A stretch of DNA of 64,000 nucleotides from positions 40,233 to 104,232 of the forward strand of contig CAMAVR010000006.1 in the NCBI GenBank assembly GCA_945861885.1, in the 5' to 3' direction. The position numbers and the translations under genes are program-made. This stretch comes from Nannocystis exedens. Lineage in GTDB: Bacteria > Myxococcota_A > Polyangia > Polyangiales > Polyangiaceae. The notes under the pieces were generated by a model. That model searched no databases, was not told the origin of the DNA, and saw only the letters and a list, made by a program, of their open reading frames with translations. Shown here in pieces: positions 55,002 through 63,374 of the stretch (positions are counted from its first letter, which is position 1; each line of letters starts with the position of its first letter).

Positions 55002-56534
55002 TCACAGCTCGCGGGCGCGGCTTACGATGTTGCGGCTTAGGTGCTTTGCGAACGTGTAGATGCTGATTTGTGGCGGGGCACCCAGGCTTGTTGGGAAGAT
55101 TGAGCCGTCGGCGACGAATAGGCCCTTTATCTGATGGTGCTCTCCTTGCGAGTTTACTGAGCTTGATTCTGGGTTGTCGCCCATTCGGAGGGTGCCCATT
55201 GGATGCACCGAAGTGATCGGTACGGCGTGCGGTTTTGCGAAGGTTGGGCTGATTTTGTCTAGCTCTTTTGCGCTCGAAAAACGGAGCGACGGAATTGCTG
55301 GAATCGTGACTTCAGCGGCGCCGGCTGCGAAGAGGATGCGCGCGCATTCGATTAGGCCGCGGGCGAGTTGACGCGAGTCGCTTTCGGTCATCGTGTATGA
55401 AATGACGCGGCCGCCATCGCTCGTCACGTCGACAACACCGCTTGTTTCGTCGTGAACCATCGCCGTCAGGCAGGCGATGTGGCGGTAGGTCCGCATGGCG
55501 CTCATGTGCGCGGCGCCGAAACCGGTTAGCGCCGATGCCGTCCCCACGGGGTGCGCAAACGCGGGGACGATCCATACGCGTTTTGCTGGATCGTCGAAGT
55601 CCAAAAATTCGGTGCACTCGTACGATTGCGGAATCCCTTTAAAACCGGCAATTTCGTGCGTAAAACGCCCCGCTACGGCAGCTCCTGGGTGCAGGCGAAG
55701 GCCTCGCCCCGCTTGATTGTACGGGTCGTCAATGCCGCTTCGCTTTAGGAGCACCGCCGAACCTACCGCGCTTGCCGCTAGAACGACGATAGGCGCTCGC
55801 ACATCAACCGTGCCTCGCGGTCGACCAAAATTATCGAGCAGGGTCGCCTCGACGCCGACCACTCGCTTCTCTTTTACGATGAGGCGCGTGGCAGAGACGT
55901 TGGCGTATAGATCGCCTCCGCGCTCGAGCGCGTCTGGGACCAGCAGTTTGAGAGAATTTTGCTTCGCGTTGAACGAACAGCCTAGTTCGCAAAATCCGCT
56001 CTCTAGACATCCAACGCGATTGTGTTTTAGGGGGCCGGCTCGGTAACCGAGCGCTTCGGCGCCGATGCGGAGCATTTCGTTGTTTGTGTTGCGCTGCGCA
56101 GCGCCAATTTCGGTTACCGACAGCTCGCGCTCTATTTCGTCGAACAGAGGCGCCATCTCTCGCGCCGATGCGCCCGACACGCCGTAGCGGCGCTGCCACA
56201 ATTCGAGAATCGCGTCGGGTGTGCGCTTGCACAAATTTGTATTGTGAACCGTGCTCCCCCCGACACCGCGCCCTTGCAATACCCGAATCGCGAGGTCGCT
56301 TGTTGACTGGCCGCCTCCGTCTTGAAAAAGCATCGGAAGCATGTCGTCTTCGCGCTGATTAAACTCGCTCGATGTTCGATAGCCGCCCGCTTCGAGCGCA
56401 ACGACTCGAAGGCCGGCTTTCGCCAGCTCCCGAAACGCCATCCCCCCCCCGGCGCCGGTGCCTACGACAACCGCGTCGGCTTCGATTTGTGTCGGCGCCG
56501 TTAGCGTCGCGCCGTCGACGATCCGCCCGCTCAT
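55002..56534 (-). CDS. GMC-family FAD-dependent oxidoreductase
   Basis: 510 residues from the ATG at 56534. FAD-binding 'VVVGTGAGGGMAFRELAKAGLRVVALEAG', 'GRGVGGSTVHNTNLC', the Cys-containing 'CLESGFCELGCSFNAKQ', and the C-terminal catalytic part 'SVHPMGTLRMGDNP' with 'GLFVADGSIFPTSLGAPPQISIYTFAKH'. Such enzymes oxidise alcohols, sugars or sterols. The start overlaps the stop of the small Tat-signal subunit gene (ATGA), the usual pairing for gluconate- or sorbitol-type dehydrogenases. No cytochrome c subunit is adjacent. Substrate unknown. Confidence 0.88.
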   Translation of the reverse strand: MSGRIVDGATLTAPTQIEADAVVVGTGAGGGMAFRELAKAGLRVVALEAGGYRTSSEFNQREDDMLPMLFQDGGGQSTSDLAIRVLQGRGVGGSTVHNTNLCKRTPDAILELWQRRYGVSGASAREMAPLFDEIERELSVTEIGAAQRNTNNEMLRIGAEALGYRAGPLKHNRVGCLESGFCELGCSFNAKQNSLKLLVPDALERGGDLYANVSATRLIVKEKRVVGVEATLLDNFGRPRGTVDVRAPIVVLAASAVGSAVLLKRSGIDDPYNQAGRGLRLHPGAAVAGRFTHEIAGFKGIPQSYECTEFLDFDDPAKRVWIVPAFAHPVGTASALTGFGAAHMSAMRTYRHIACLTAMVHDETSGVVDVTSDGGRVISYTMTESDSRQLARGLIECARILFAAGAAEVTIPAIPSLRFSSAKELDKISPTFAKPHAVPITSVHPMGTLRMGDNPESSSVNSQGEHHQIKGLFVADGSIFPTSLGAPPQISIYTFAKHLSRNIVSRAREL

Positions 56535-57073
56535 TGCCACCACCCGTTTTGCGGCCGCCCCACGATCGGGCCGTCGTAACGCAGCATTTTCCAAGTTCGT
56601 GGGTCGCGGTAATAGCCCATAAAAACAAGCGATTTGGCCCCTTCGAAGCCGCCGCGCAAGAGCCCTTCGTTTGCCGATTCGATCGACGCGAGTACGCGAT
56701 CTTGATCGTTCGCCAGAAGGCGTGAAAAGCGCGTCGCGAGGCCGATTCGAAGCGGGGCAACATGCTCGATGTACGCGAAAAAGCGCAGCAGATCGCGCCT
56801 CATTGCCGGCGGCATTTGCGCCATATACGAATCGATAAAACCGACGACGTCGACCTCCTCGACCGAGGGAATCGACCGGTCTCCTTCACGGTCAGGGGCT
56901 GCAATGCGCTGAGCGACGCTCGATACAACGGCGTACTGCCACGCCGAAAGCGTCACAAGCGCGCTTTTTCTGATAGGCGCGCGATACCCCGAAGTGCGGA
57001 GAACCGCAAAAATTGCGCCGCCGAGGAGCAGTGTTGTCCCCGTTAGAAAAGCGCGGCGTGATGTTTTGTTCAT
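56531..57073 (-). CDS. Gluconate 2-dehydrogenase subunit 3-like protein with Tat signal
   Basis: 180 residues from the ATG at 57073. The N-terminus 'TSRRAFLTGTTLLLGGAIFAV' is a twin-arginine signal (SRRxFL) with hydrophobic core, so it is probably exported folded, together with the GMC subunit. 'WQYAVVSSVAQRIAAPD' and 'VVGFIDSYMAQMPPAMRRDLLRFFAYIEH' fit the small subunit family, and 'FMGYYRDPRTWKMLRYDGP' near the C-terminus is its conserved end. It lies directly upstream of the GMC oxidoreductase gene with a 4-bp overlap. Divergent from coaE, 59 bp apart. Confidence 0.85.
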   Translation of the reverse strand: MNKTSRRAFLTGTTLLLGGAIFAVLRTSGYRAPIRKSALVTLSAWQYAVVSSVAQRIAAPDREGDRSIPSVEEVDVVGFIDSYMAQMPPAMRRDLLRFFAYIEHVAPLRIGLATRFSRLLANDQDRVLASIESANEGLLRGGFEGAKSLVFMGYYRDPRTWKMLRYDGPIVGRPQNGWWQ

Positions 57074-57132
57074 CGGCAGTTCGTTTCTATGCAAAGCTCC
57101 GTACCAAGTTTGGCGATTCGACGGGGTGAACG

Positions 57133-57741
57133 TTGCATATTTTTGGCTTAACGGGGGGAATAGCGTCGGGAAAGAGCCGAGTCGCGGCACGTTTTCGTGA
57201 ACGCGGGGTTCCGGTGCTCGATGCGGATGAATTTGCGCGCCTCGCGGTCGCCCGCGGCTCCGAAGGGCTCAAGCAGGTGGTCAGCGCGTTTGGCAAACAG
57301 GTGTTGACAGCCGATGGTGATCTTGACCGCAAAGCGGTAGCGGCGATCGTTTTTTCCGATGAAGCGAAGCGTCAACAGCTCAACGCGATCGTACATCCGC
57401 GCGTGGGCGAGCTAATGATGAACGCCGCCGAAGAGCTTCGTCGAAAGGGGGAGGCGGTCGCCTGCTACGAAGCGGCACTTCTTGTGGAGTCGGGGCGGTA
57501 CGATGGATTTCGCCCGCTGGTTGTGGTGTCGGCGCCAAAAGAGCTTCAAGTGGCGCGAATCATGGCTCGAGACGGAGCGACAAAGGAAGAGGCTGAGAGG
57601 CGAATCGCGGCTCAAATACTGCCTGAAAAACGCCTCTCAGCCGCCGACTTTGTGATCGAAAACACCGGTTCAATCGACGACCTGCTGCGCGAAACGGATC
57701 GCGTGCTCCAGCAGGTCCTCGAACGATTCGGCCTTTCGTAA
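57133..57741 (+). CDS. coaE: Dephospho-CoA kinase
   Basis: 202 residues. Last step of coenzyme A synthesis. Walker A 'GLTGGIASGKSRVAARF', 'GVPVLDADEFARLAV', the CoA-binding 'HPRVGELMM', and the lid with 'ARDGATKEEAERRIAAQ' and 'ADFVIENTGSIDDL'. The start is TTG at 57133, behind a GGGGTGA site, since the P-loop must lie this close to the N-terminus and no ATG or in-frame GTG is available. It is convergent with the serpin gene with only 3 bp between stops. Confidence 0.95.
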   Translation: MHIFGLTGGIASGKSRVAARFRERGVPVLDADEFARLAVARGSEGLKQVVSAFGKQVLTADGDLDRKAVAAIVFSDEAKRQQLNAIVHPRVGELMMNAAEELRRKGEAVACYEAALLVESGRYDGFRPLVVVSAPKELQVARIMARDGATKEEAERRIAAQILPEKRLSAADFVIENTGSIDDLLRETDRVLQQVLERFGLS

Positions 57742-57744
57742 GAG

Positions 57745-59085
57745 CTACTTCTTCAGGTTCGATACGCGGCCCATAAAGAGGACCGAGCCGGTATTCGCTT
57801 CGCGTAGAAATACGAAGAACGGGCGATTCACAATCATCGGCACCGGGTCGCTTGGACGCGACACGCTCGTTCGCTCGACGATGACGGCAGTCGCGGCGGC
57901 CGCTTCTGTGCCCTTCTCGTCGACTTTCACCATCGCTTTGTGAATGACGTCGCTCACGTTAAAGTTATCGGTGGTGGAAATGCCGCTGAAGTCGGCGCCG
58001 CTAAATGCAGCTCCCATGCCCAAGTTTAGGAGCGCGGGCTTGAGCGATAGCGAGATGCCATCGAGCTGGAACTTTGGCAATTGCAGGTCGACGAGGGTTG
58101 TTTCATCGGCCGAGCGACTGATCTGCTCGAGAAGCCCTAGGCTCAGCTTCGATTCAAACTGCGCCAACTTTCCCTCGCGCGGGAGCGCGACGACGAGTTC
58201 GTATCCGGCCTTCCCGCTCTCACTGCTCTTATAGGGGAGGCGCAGCGCTTGATAGAGATCGCTCTCGACGTAGTTGTTGGTCTTAAGGCGTTTTTGCATC
58301 AACGGCGCTTCGACCACTTTGCCATCGGCTAGCGTGAACGGTGCCGGAATTGTCTGCTTCGCATCGAACTGGCTTACCCAGTTCCCAAGAAAGTAGATCG
58401 CGTTGACGAGCACGAGGCGCGTGCTTGAATCGATTGTTCCTGGCGCGAGCAAGTCGTTGATGCGGTTGTTGGTCTGCGTCGACACCCACTTGTTGATCGT
58501 CAGGCGCGAAGGATCTGGGGAGCGAACGAAATCGAGCGGTTGCACGCCCGCGCCGTAGTTGCGCGAAACAAGGCTCGTAAATGCGGGCTCGGCGCGCAGC
58601 GTGCGGTCGCCGAAGAGCGTGTTCGCTGTGCGCACCGTGATACTCGTATCGGTGGCTGGCGGGATGATGAGAGCGTTGAGAGCGCCAAACGCCGCGTGAA
58701 GGCGCGCTTCGGGAAGGGCAAAATGAAGTGTCTTTGCCATTGCCGAGCTCGTATCGCCTCGGGCGCCGGCGTACGTCATCGCGAGGGCGGACGAAATGCT
58801 GAACGGCGAATAAAAGATGTTCTCGGTATCTTTCGTGTCACGACGAACTTCTTTATAGAGATCGAGCGCAAAGGCGGTGTTGCTGGCGACAAGCGAGTTG
58901 ACTTCTTCGGAAGATGCGGTTGGCGGCCGAGTGACCACTGGCGACGACTCTTCCGCTCCAATATCTCCTTCGACCGGCGCACGCTCTGGGACATCAGCGG
59001 CGGTACCGCAACCGGTCGCCATCGACGAGATGGCAAGGGCGGCAAGCGAAAAAGTATATGTTGAAATTCTATTAAGCGTCTTCAT
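57745..59085 (-). CDS. Serpin-family protease inhibitor, predicted lipoprotein
   Basis: 446 residues from the ATG at 59085 (GAGGAG site upstream). The signal ends at 'MATGC', a good lipobox, so it is likely anchored to a membrane. Serpin core features: 'NIFYSPFSISSALAMTYAGARGDT', 'LVLVNAIYFLGNW', 'VDLQLPKFQ', 'FNVSDVIHKAMVKVDEKGTEAAAATAV' and 'NRPFFVFLREANTGSVLFMGRV'. The hinge GTEAAAAT (392-399) has the small residues needed for loop insertion, so it should be inhibitory. Counting from P15 puts P1-P1' at Thr406-Ser407, or Arg405-Thr406 with a one-residue shift. The target protease is unknown. Confidence 0.93.
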   Translation of the reverse strand: MKTLNRISTYTFSLAALAISSMATGCGTAADVPERAPVEGDIGAEESSPVVTRPPTASSEEVNSLVASNTAFALDLYKEVRRDTKDTENIFYSPFSISSALAMTYAGARGDTSSAMAKTLHFALPEARLHAAFGALNALIIPPATDTSITVRTANTLFGDRTLRAEPAFTSLVSRNYGAGVQPLDFVRSPDPSRLTINKWVSTQTNNRINDLLAPGTIDSSTRLVLVNAIYFLGNWVSQFDAKQTIPAPFTLADGKVVEAPLMQKRLKTNNYVESDLYQALRLPYKSSESGKAGYELVVALPREGKLAQFESKLSLGLLEQISRSADETTLVDLQLPKFQLDGISLSLKPALLNLGMGAAFSGADFSGISTTDNFNVSDVIHKAMVKVDEKGTEAAAATAVIVERTSVSRPSDPVPMIVNRPFFVFLREANTGSVLFMGRVSNLKK

Positions 59086-59433
59086 AACCAAATCTACTCC
59101 TCGGAAGCAATCACTTCGCTTCACGGCGAATGACATAAGCATCGCGCGTGCCAACCCGTGCAGTTCGCCGAGTGTCTCGACAAGGTCTCAGATTCGAGGG
59201 CAATTTGGTTTGAACTCTTCACCAAAACGGGGCTCTTCAGCAAGTTTGATGGAGCTCATGCAGGTCGCAGTCGGACAACGGCGTCATGGTTTCCTTGACT
59301 GTGGCACACCGCGACTCAGGCCTGCGGCATGCGATTGCATGGTGCGTCACTTGAAGAGTCTGTCGACATCGAATAAATCGGCGCGGCGGGGGTGTGCGCG
59401 CGCGGTTAGCGACTTTTGAATAGGGTGGTGGAG
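59086..59433. other. Intergenic region between serpin and lipoprotein genes
   Basis: 348 bp between two divergent exported-protein genes. It must contain both promoters. Open frames here have no recognisable content; I see no repeat, tRNA or terminator. Confidence 0.6.
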
Positions 59434-60090
59434 ATGCGATCTTTAGGGGTGCTTTTTGCAGTTGCTGTGATGTCGGGGTGCGCGGCAGCAGACGGTGAGG
59501 CGCTCGACGACGCCGAGCAGCCAGCACAACAAAGCGAAGCAGCGGTCGTTCCGGAAGCGGAGAGCGAAGCGATTCCTCGTTCGATCAACATTGACATTGT
59601 CGGTGCGGTGATCGGTCCGATGAAGTCTGACAGCAATCCGTGGGACGGTTTTGGGAGCGTCCCCGCAGGGGTCGGTGAGGCGTTAGGGGTCGCGCTCGGT
59701 GCGCCAACGCCATACGTTGCCGTTGCAAGTTTTTTGCAGACAGCCGCCGCGAATTCTCTGTCGAAGCCCGATCCGTTCGGCACGGCGACACTGAACGACA
59801 GCAATGCGATCACCTTGGCAAACGCCGACGACAACACGGAAAACACATTTACGCCAAACTGGCCCGGCCGACCTGGTTGGCGCAACGTCGCCTATTCAAC
59901 CGATTTGCGCATTCGTGTGACGTTGCAGGACGAAGACATTTGGTACCACGATGACATCGGGGTGATCGAGATAAACTCCCGCGACATCGATGCAGCATGG
60001 GCGTCGCAACATGTTTATCCGGTTAACGTCGCCGATCAATCAAGCAGGCAGCTGCTGTTCGTGATGCTCTCGGTCACTCCGGGCTCTTAA
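59434..60090 (+). CDS. Lipoprotein with possible C2-like domain
   Basis: 218 residues from the ATG at 59434; a TTG six codons upstream is possible. The leader ends in 'VMSGC', a clear lipobox. An acidic, Ala/Gln/Glu-rich linker (about 20-45) is followed by a beta-rich domain. The segment 'LRIRVTLQDEDIWYHDDIGVIEI' resembles the calcium-loop strand of C2 domains (aspartates before a 'D-D-x-I-G' turn), and 'KPDPFGTATL' resembles their first loop. This assignment is tentative. Its last 17 bp overlap the convergent elaA gene. Confidence 0.65.
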   Translation: MRSLGVLFAVAVMSGCAAADGEALDDAEQPAQQSEAAVVPEAESEAIPRSINIDIVGAVIGPMKSDSNPWDGFGSVPAGVGEALGVALGAPTPYVAVASFLQTAAANSLSKPDPFGTATLNDSNAITLANADDNTENTFTPNWPGRPGWRNVAYSTDLRIRVTLQDEDIWYHDDIGVIEINSRDIDAAWASQHVYPVNVADQSSRQLLFVMLSVTPGS

Positions 60091-60526
60091 CCATCTTGAT
60101 GTGCGGGATGCCATCTTCGTCATAGACATCGCTGACTGTGACGAAGCCGAGCTTCGAATACGTTCGCTCGAGATATTGCTGGGCACCTATGCGAATCGGC
60201 ACGTCTCCGTATGCTTTGTACGTCTGCGCGAGCGCTTCGTTCATCAAGTCGCGCCCAAAGCCGTTCCCCCGAACTTCCGGCGCGGTTACGACGCGACCAA
60301 TAGAAGCTTCGACGAAACATCTGCCCGGCGGGAAGATGCGCGCATACGCCACGAGAGCGCCGCTTTCAGAATGGCCAAAAAGATGAAGCGCGTGTTCATC
60401 GAGGCCGTCGCAATCGAGGTATGCGCACGATTGCTCGACAACAAATACGCGCTGGCGCAGCACTAGTGCGTCATACAGTTCGCGAGAATTCAGCGTATCA
60501 AATGGCCTAATTGTCCAGACAATCAT
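60074..60526 (-). CDS. elaA: GNAT-family N-acetyltransferase, ElaA group
   Basis: 150 residues from the ATG at 60526, the usual ElaA length; the longer frame upstream overlaps the divergent DoxX gene. Seen: 'LYDALVLRQRVFVVEQSCAYLDCDGLDEHALHLFG', 'VAYARIFPPG' and the acetyl-CoA loop 'SIGRVVTAPEVRGNGFGRDLMNEAL', ending in 'LERTYSKLGFVTVSDVYDEDGIPHIKM'. Substrate unknown. It overlaps the lipoprotein gene by 17 bp tail to tail. Confidence 0.9.
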   Translation of the reverse strand: MIVWTIRPFDTLNSRELYDALVLRQRVFVVEQSCAYLDCDGLDEHALHLFGHSESGALVAYARIFPPGRCFVEASIGRVVTAPEVRGNGFGRDLMNEALAQTYKAYGDVPIRIGAQQYLERTYSKLGFVTVSDVYDEDGIPHIKMVKSPE

Positions 60527-60587
60527 CTCGTTCGAAGGGTACAGTGCCTTCGCTGCATTCGCCACGATCCGATGAAAGGGAAGTTCA

Positions 60588-60965
60588 ATGTTCAAAGTAG
60601 GAGTAGGGCGCGCGCTTTCTGCAGTTCCAGCGCTTCTTATGCTCTTCAGCGCCGCGATGAAGTTCAATCACGCCCCAGCATTGGTGGCCGATTGGACGGG
60701 AAAGTTCGGGTTCCCCGAGAGCACGCTCAGCTTGATTGGCGTTTTCGAGCTTCTGTGCGTCGTTTTTTATTTGATACCGCGAACCGCGGTTTTTGGCGCC
60801 GTGCTGATGACAGGCTATCTTGGAGGCGCTGTCGCAACTCACGTGCGTGTTGGTGATGCGCCCGCGATGCTTCCGGCGCTGATCGGCGTCGTTGCGTGGG
60901 GTGGGCTTTATTTCCGCGATGAGCGCGTTCGTGCGCTCATTCCGTTCGTGAAACCGCGCGAGTGA
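60588..60965 (+). CDS. DoxX-like small membrane protein
   Basis: 125 residues with four hydrophobic segments (about 8-25, 45-65, 70-90 and 95-110). 'RALSAVPALLMLFSAAMKF' and 'FGFPESTLSLIGVFELLCVVFYLIPRTAVFGAVLMTGYLGGAVATHVRVGD' in parts match the DoxX_2 pattern. Related proteins sit in the inner membrane and some couple to quinone or thiol redox; here the role is unknown. GAAAGGGAAG gives a ribosome site. Divergent from elaA, 61 bp apart. Confidence 0.83.
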   Translation: MFKVGVGRALSAVPALLMLFSAAMKFNHAPALVADWTGKFGFPESTLSLIGVFELLCVVFYLIPRTAVFGAVLMTGYLGGAVATHVRVGDAPAMLPALIGVVAWGGLYFRDERVRALIPFVKPRE

Positions 60966-61017
60966 GCTAAGCGCGCGCAGGCATTGCCGCTTGTTCTGCC
61001 GGTGCTACGGAACCGCC

Positions 61018-61043
61018 AGTCCTTCAACTAAGGTTGAAGGACT
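61018..61043 (+). promoter_or_regulatory. Perfect 11-bp inverted repeat before phhA
   Basis: AGTCCTTCAAC-TAAG-GTTGAAGGACT. The hairpin ends next to the GAGG ribosome site (61044-61047) of phhA. It could be an operator for a dimeric regulator or an RNA hairpin affecting translation. It is not followed by a T-run. Confidence 0.6.
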
Positions 61044-61053
61044 GAGGCATTTC

Positions 61054-61833
61054 ATGACGAAATACGTAGCAAAAAAGCCAGATAGCAACAATTTTATCGC
61101 GTACACCCGCGAAGAGAACGAAACCTGGAAAATTCTCTTAGCCCGCCAGCTAAAGATCGTCGAATCGCGCGCGAGCCGTGAATTCCTCGATGGGTTGGGC
61201 GCGCTGCAGATGCCTTCCGATCGCGTTCCGCAGTGCGGTGATATCAACCGAGTGTTAAATCGCCTGACCGGCTGGTCGGTCGAGCCGGTGCCTGCGCTCA
61301 TTTCGCAAGACATTTTTTTTAATATGCTCGCGAATCGAACCTTCCCCGCAGCGAGTTTTATTCGGATTCGCGAAGAGTTAGATTATTTGCAAGAGCCGGA
61401 TATTTTCCACGAGTTTTTTGGGCACTGCCCAATGCTAACGAATCCGGCATACGCAGATTTTCTTGAAGCGTACGGGAAGAGCGCGCTCAAAGCTGACGAG
61501 CGGGCTCAAAGACTTCTCGCCAGACTCTTTTGGTTCACGATCGAGTTCGGGTTAATGCGAGATAGCCAGGGTCGATTTACTATCTACGGCGGCGGCATTT
61601 TGTCGTCAAAAGAAGAGACGGTCTACGCGGTTGAGAGCGACGTACCGGCCCGCTTGCCGTTTGACGCATCCGTATGCCTGCGCACGCCTTATCGCTACGA
61701 CATCATTCAGCCGCTGTATTTTTATATCAACAGTCTCGATGACCTCTACGCACTCGGCGCAAAAGATTTAGTCAAGATGGCTGAGCTCGCCAATGTCGAG
61801 GGGGATGTGGAGCCGGGCTTTAACATCTGTTAA
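61054..61833 (+). CDS. phhA: Phenylalanine 4-monooxygenase
   Basis: 259 residues from the ATG at 61054. A monomeric-type, tetrahydrobiopterin-dependent iron enzyme that makes tyrosine from phenylalanine. The iron ligands are His119 and His124 in 'FHEFFGHCPM' and Glu164 in 'FWFTIEFGLM'. 'SFIRIREELDYLQEPDIFHE' and 'YGGGILSSKEE' are the pterin and substrate-site regions. No ACT domain, as usual in bacteria. It is followed after 10 bp by phhB, which recycles the oxidised cofactor. Confidence 0.95.
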   Translation: MTKYVAKKPDSNNFIAYTREENETWKILLARQLKIVESRASREFLDGLGALQMPSDRVPQCGDINRVLNRLTGWSVEPVPALISQDIFFNMLANRTFPAASFIRIREELDYLQEPDIFHEFFGHCPMLTNPAYADFLEAYGKSALKADERAQRLLARLFWFTIEFGLMRDSQGRFTIYGGGILSSKEETVYAVESDVPARLPFDASVCLRTPYRYDIIQPLYFYINSLDDLYALGAKDLVKMAELANVEGDVEPGFNIC

Positions 61834-61843
61834 TGGAGGCGTG

Positions 61844-62188
61844 ATGAGCGTATGCGATTTGAGTCAAAAAAAGTGCAAACCGTGCGAAGGCGGCGTGCCG
61901 CCGATGACCGAGAGCGAGATTGTGTCGCTATTGCCGACGCTCGTCGGGTGGGGCCTCGGTGCTGATAAAAAGAGCATTGTGCGGATGTTTAAATTTGATG
62001 ATTTCGAAAAGACGATGAAGTTCGTCAACGCTGTCGCCGCGATGGCGACGGTGGAGGGTCATCATCCCGATTTGCGCGTCGGTTACAACTATTGCGAAGT
62101 TCTCTACACGACGCATGCGATCGGCGGTTTGTCGGAGAACGATTTTATCTGCGCCGCTAAGGTGAATGACATCTATTCTGGGCCCTAG
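61844..62188 (+). CDS. phhB: Pterin-4a-carbinolamine dehydratase
   Basis: 114 residues from the ATG at 61844, behind a strong GGAGG. Dehydrates the 4a-hydroxy-pterin formed by PhhA. The family motif is complete: 'VEGHHPDLRVGYNYCEVLYTTHAIGGLSENDF' in parts, with the two His, the later Thr-His and the Asp. An N-terminal segment with four cysteines (including 'CDLSQKKCKPC') is present, as in many bacterial copies. Confidence 0.94.
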   Translation: MSVCDLSQKKCKPCEGGVPPMTESEIVSLLPTLVGWGLGADKKSIVRMFKFDDFEKTMKFVNAVAAMATVEGHHPDLRVGYNYCEVLYTTHAIGGLSENDFICAAKVNDIYSGP

Positions 62189-62198
62189 GAAAAGCCCT

Positions 62199-62235
62199 GG
62201 GGCACGTTCGGCACGGGCACGTTTACGGGGGCGGG
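62199..62235. repeat. GGGCACGTTTACG-type repeat copy after phhB
   Basis: A partial unit GGCACGTTCG (62201-62210) is followed by CGGGCACGTTTACGG (62214-62228). It is the same motif as at 49390-49476, here in the short gap between convergent phhB and the next gene. Confidence 0.7.
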
Positions 62236-62237
62236 CG

Positions 62238-63374
62238 TTACTGATACTGGATGAACACCGGCTTTGGATTTAACTTTAAGAGTTGATCAGGCGTCAACAT
62301 GCTTGTTGATGGCGGCTTTAGGTCGTTTTTGTAAAAGAGTTTGAACCCGGTAAATTGGACCGGCTCTGGGCAGACGATCGAGTTGTATGTATTTAGTTTT
62401 TTGGCTGGGAAACCCCAACCATCCATATCGATGACAATCTGCACTTCGGCTAGCGGCGCGATCTGTTTGTAGTTGCTCACCATGCGGCGCGTAAAACGGT
62501 GCACGACCAAAATCTTCGGCGGAAGGTTTTTTTGTTTCACGAGTTTTGAAAGATAATTCGCCGCGAAATTGATGTCGTCGGCGCTCATCGAGCCGATCAC
62601 AGTCCCGGGCGCTGCGCCTTCCGGCATGTCGAATTCGGGGTCGAGCGCCAACTCCACGTCGGGCATCGACAAATATTTCTCGAGTAGCGGCACTTCGGCA
62701 GCGACGTTGCTCCCGCCCACTTGAACCTCAAGAAATGTGACGCCGCCGACTTGGCGAGCGAGCGCGATAGCCTTTTCGATCTGTGAGCCCGACATGCGTG
62801 CACGATACTTTCCGTCAAAACCGGGCGCCGCTTGCGCCACGACGGCAATGTAATCGGTTGCTGGAATTACCGGTGTTTTTGGATCGGCGGCGTTCCAGCG
62901 CGCGACTTCAGTTTTTAACTTTTCGAGCACGACGTCTGGCGGGTATTCGCCAAGCACTCCCATGTGCTTCGAATAAAAGTTGCCGTAGTAAGCGACGATG
63001 CGGTGAAAAGGGAGCAGCGCGCCGGCGTTCGGATACGGCGCGCTGACAGGATAGAGTGGCTTTCGCGTCGCGCGCGGCGGGGCCCCTTGCGGCGGCTCGA
63101 CAGGCCGGTCGATGAGGTCCATCAGCTTTTGATCGTAGGCGGCTTTGTCGAGCACCGGCACCGGCGGCGTATCGAGCAGTGGGTTCGCCTCAGGCCTCGG
63201 AATAAAATCATCGAGGGTTGTGTCGTTCGAATTAAGCGCCTCATCCCGCATCGCCATCAACGACTGCTCGTCGCGTTGTGTAGCCTCGCGGGGCTCGGTG
63301 TCGGGTGCTGTTGCGGCATGCCCGTCGATCGAAACAAGCGCAGCGCAGGCGATCGCGACTCGGCCGTAGATCAT
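62238..63374 (-). CDS. Secreted protein of unknown function, possible TIM-barrel fold
   Basis: 378 residues with a signal peptide (about 1-20, ending 'GHA'). After an acidic, proline-containing linker (21-110) comes a domain with 'RIVAYYGNFYSKHMGVLGEYPPD', 'YIAVVAQAAPG', 'GVTFLEVQVGGSNV', 'ELALDPEFDMPEG', 'KILVVHRFTRRMV' and 'EVQIVIDMDGWG'. This is an alternating strand/helix pattern with acidic residues at strand ends, as in glycoside-hydrolase-like barrels. No family is recognised with confidence. Convergent with phhB. Confidence 0.68.
   Translation of the reverse strand: MIYGRVAIACAALVSIDGHAATAPDTEPREATQRDEQSLMAMRDEALNSNDTTLDDFIPRPEANPLLDTPPVPVLDKAAYDQKLMDLIDRPVEPPQGAPPRATRKPLYPVSAPYPNAGALLPFHRIVAYYGNFYSKHMGVLGEYPPDVVLEKLKTEVARWNAADPKTPVIPATDYIAVVAQAAPGFDGKYRARMSGSQIEKAIALARQVGGVTFLEVQVGGSNVAAEVPLLEKYLSMPDVELALDPEFDMPEGAAPGTVIGSMSADDINFAANYLSKLVKQKNLPPKILVVHRFTRRMVSNYKQIAPLAEVQIVIDMDGWGFPAKKLNTYNSIVCPEPVQFTGFKLFYKNDLKPPSTSMLTPDQLLKLNPKPVFIQYQ

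Noticed and set aside
60981-60997. Possible sigma-54 element upstream of phhA (GGCATTGCC...TTGTT)
   Set aside because: The -24/-12 spacing is off by one base and the first T and the final C of the consensus are missing.
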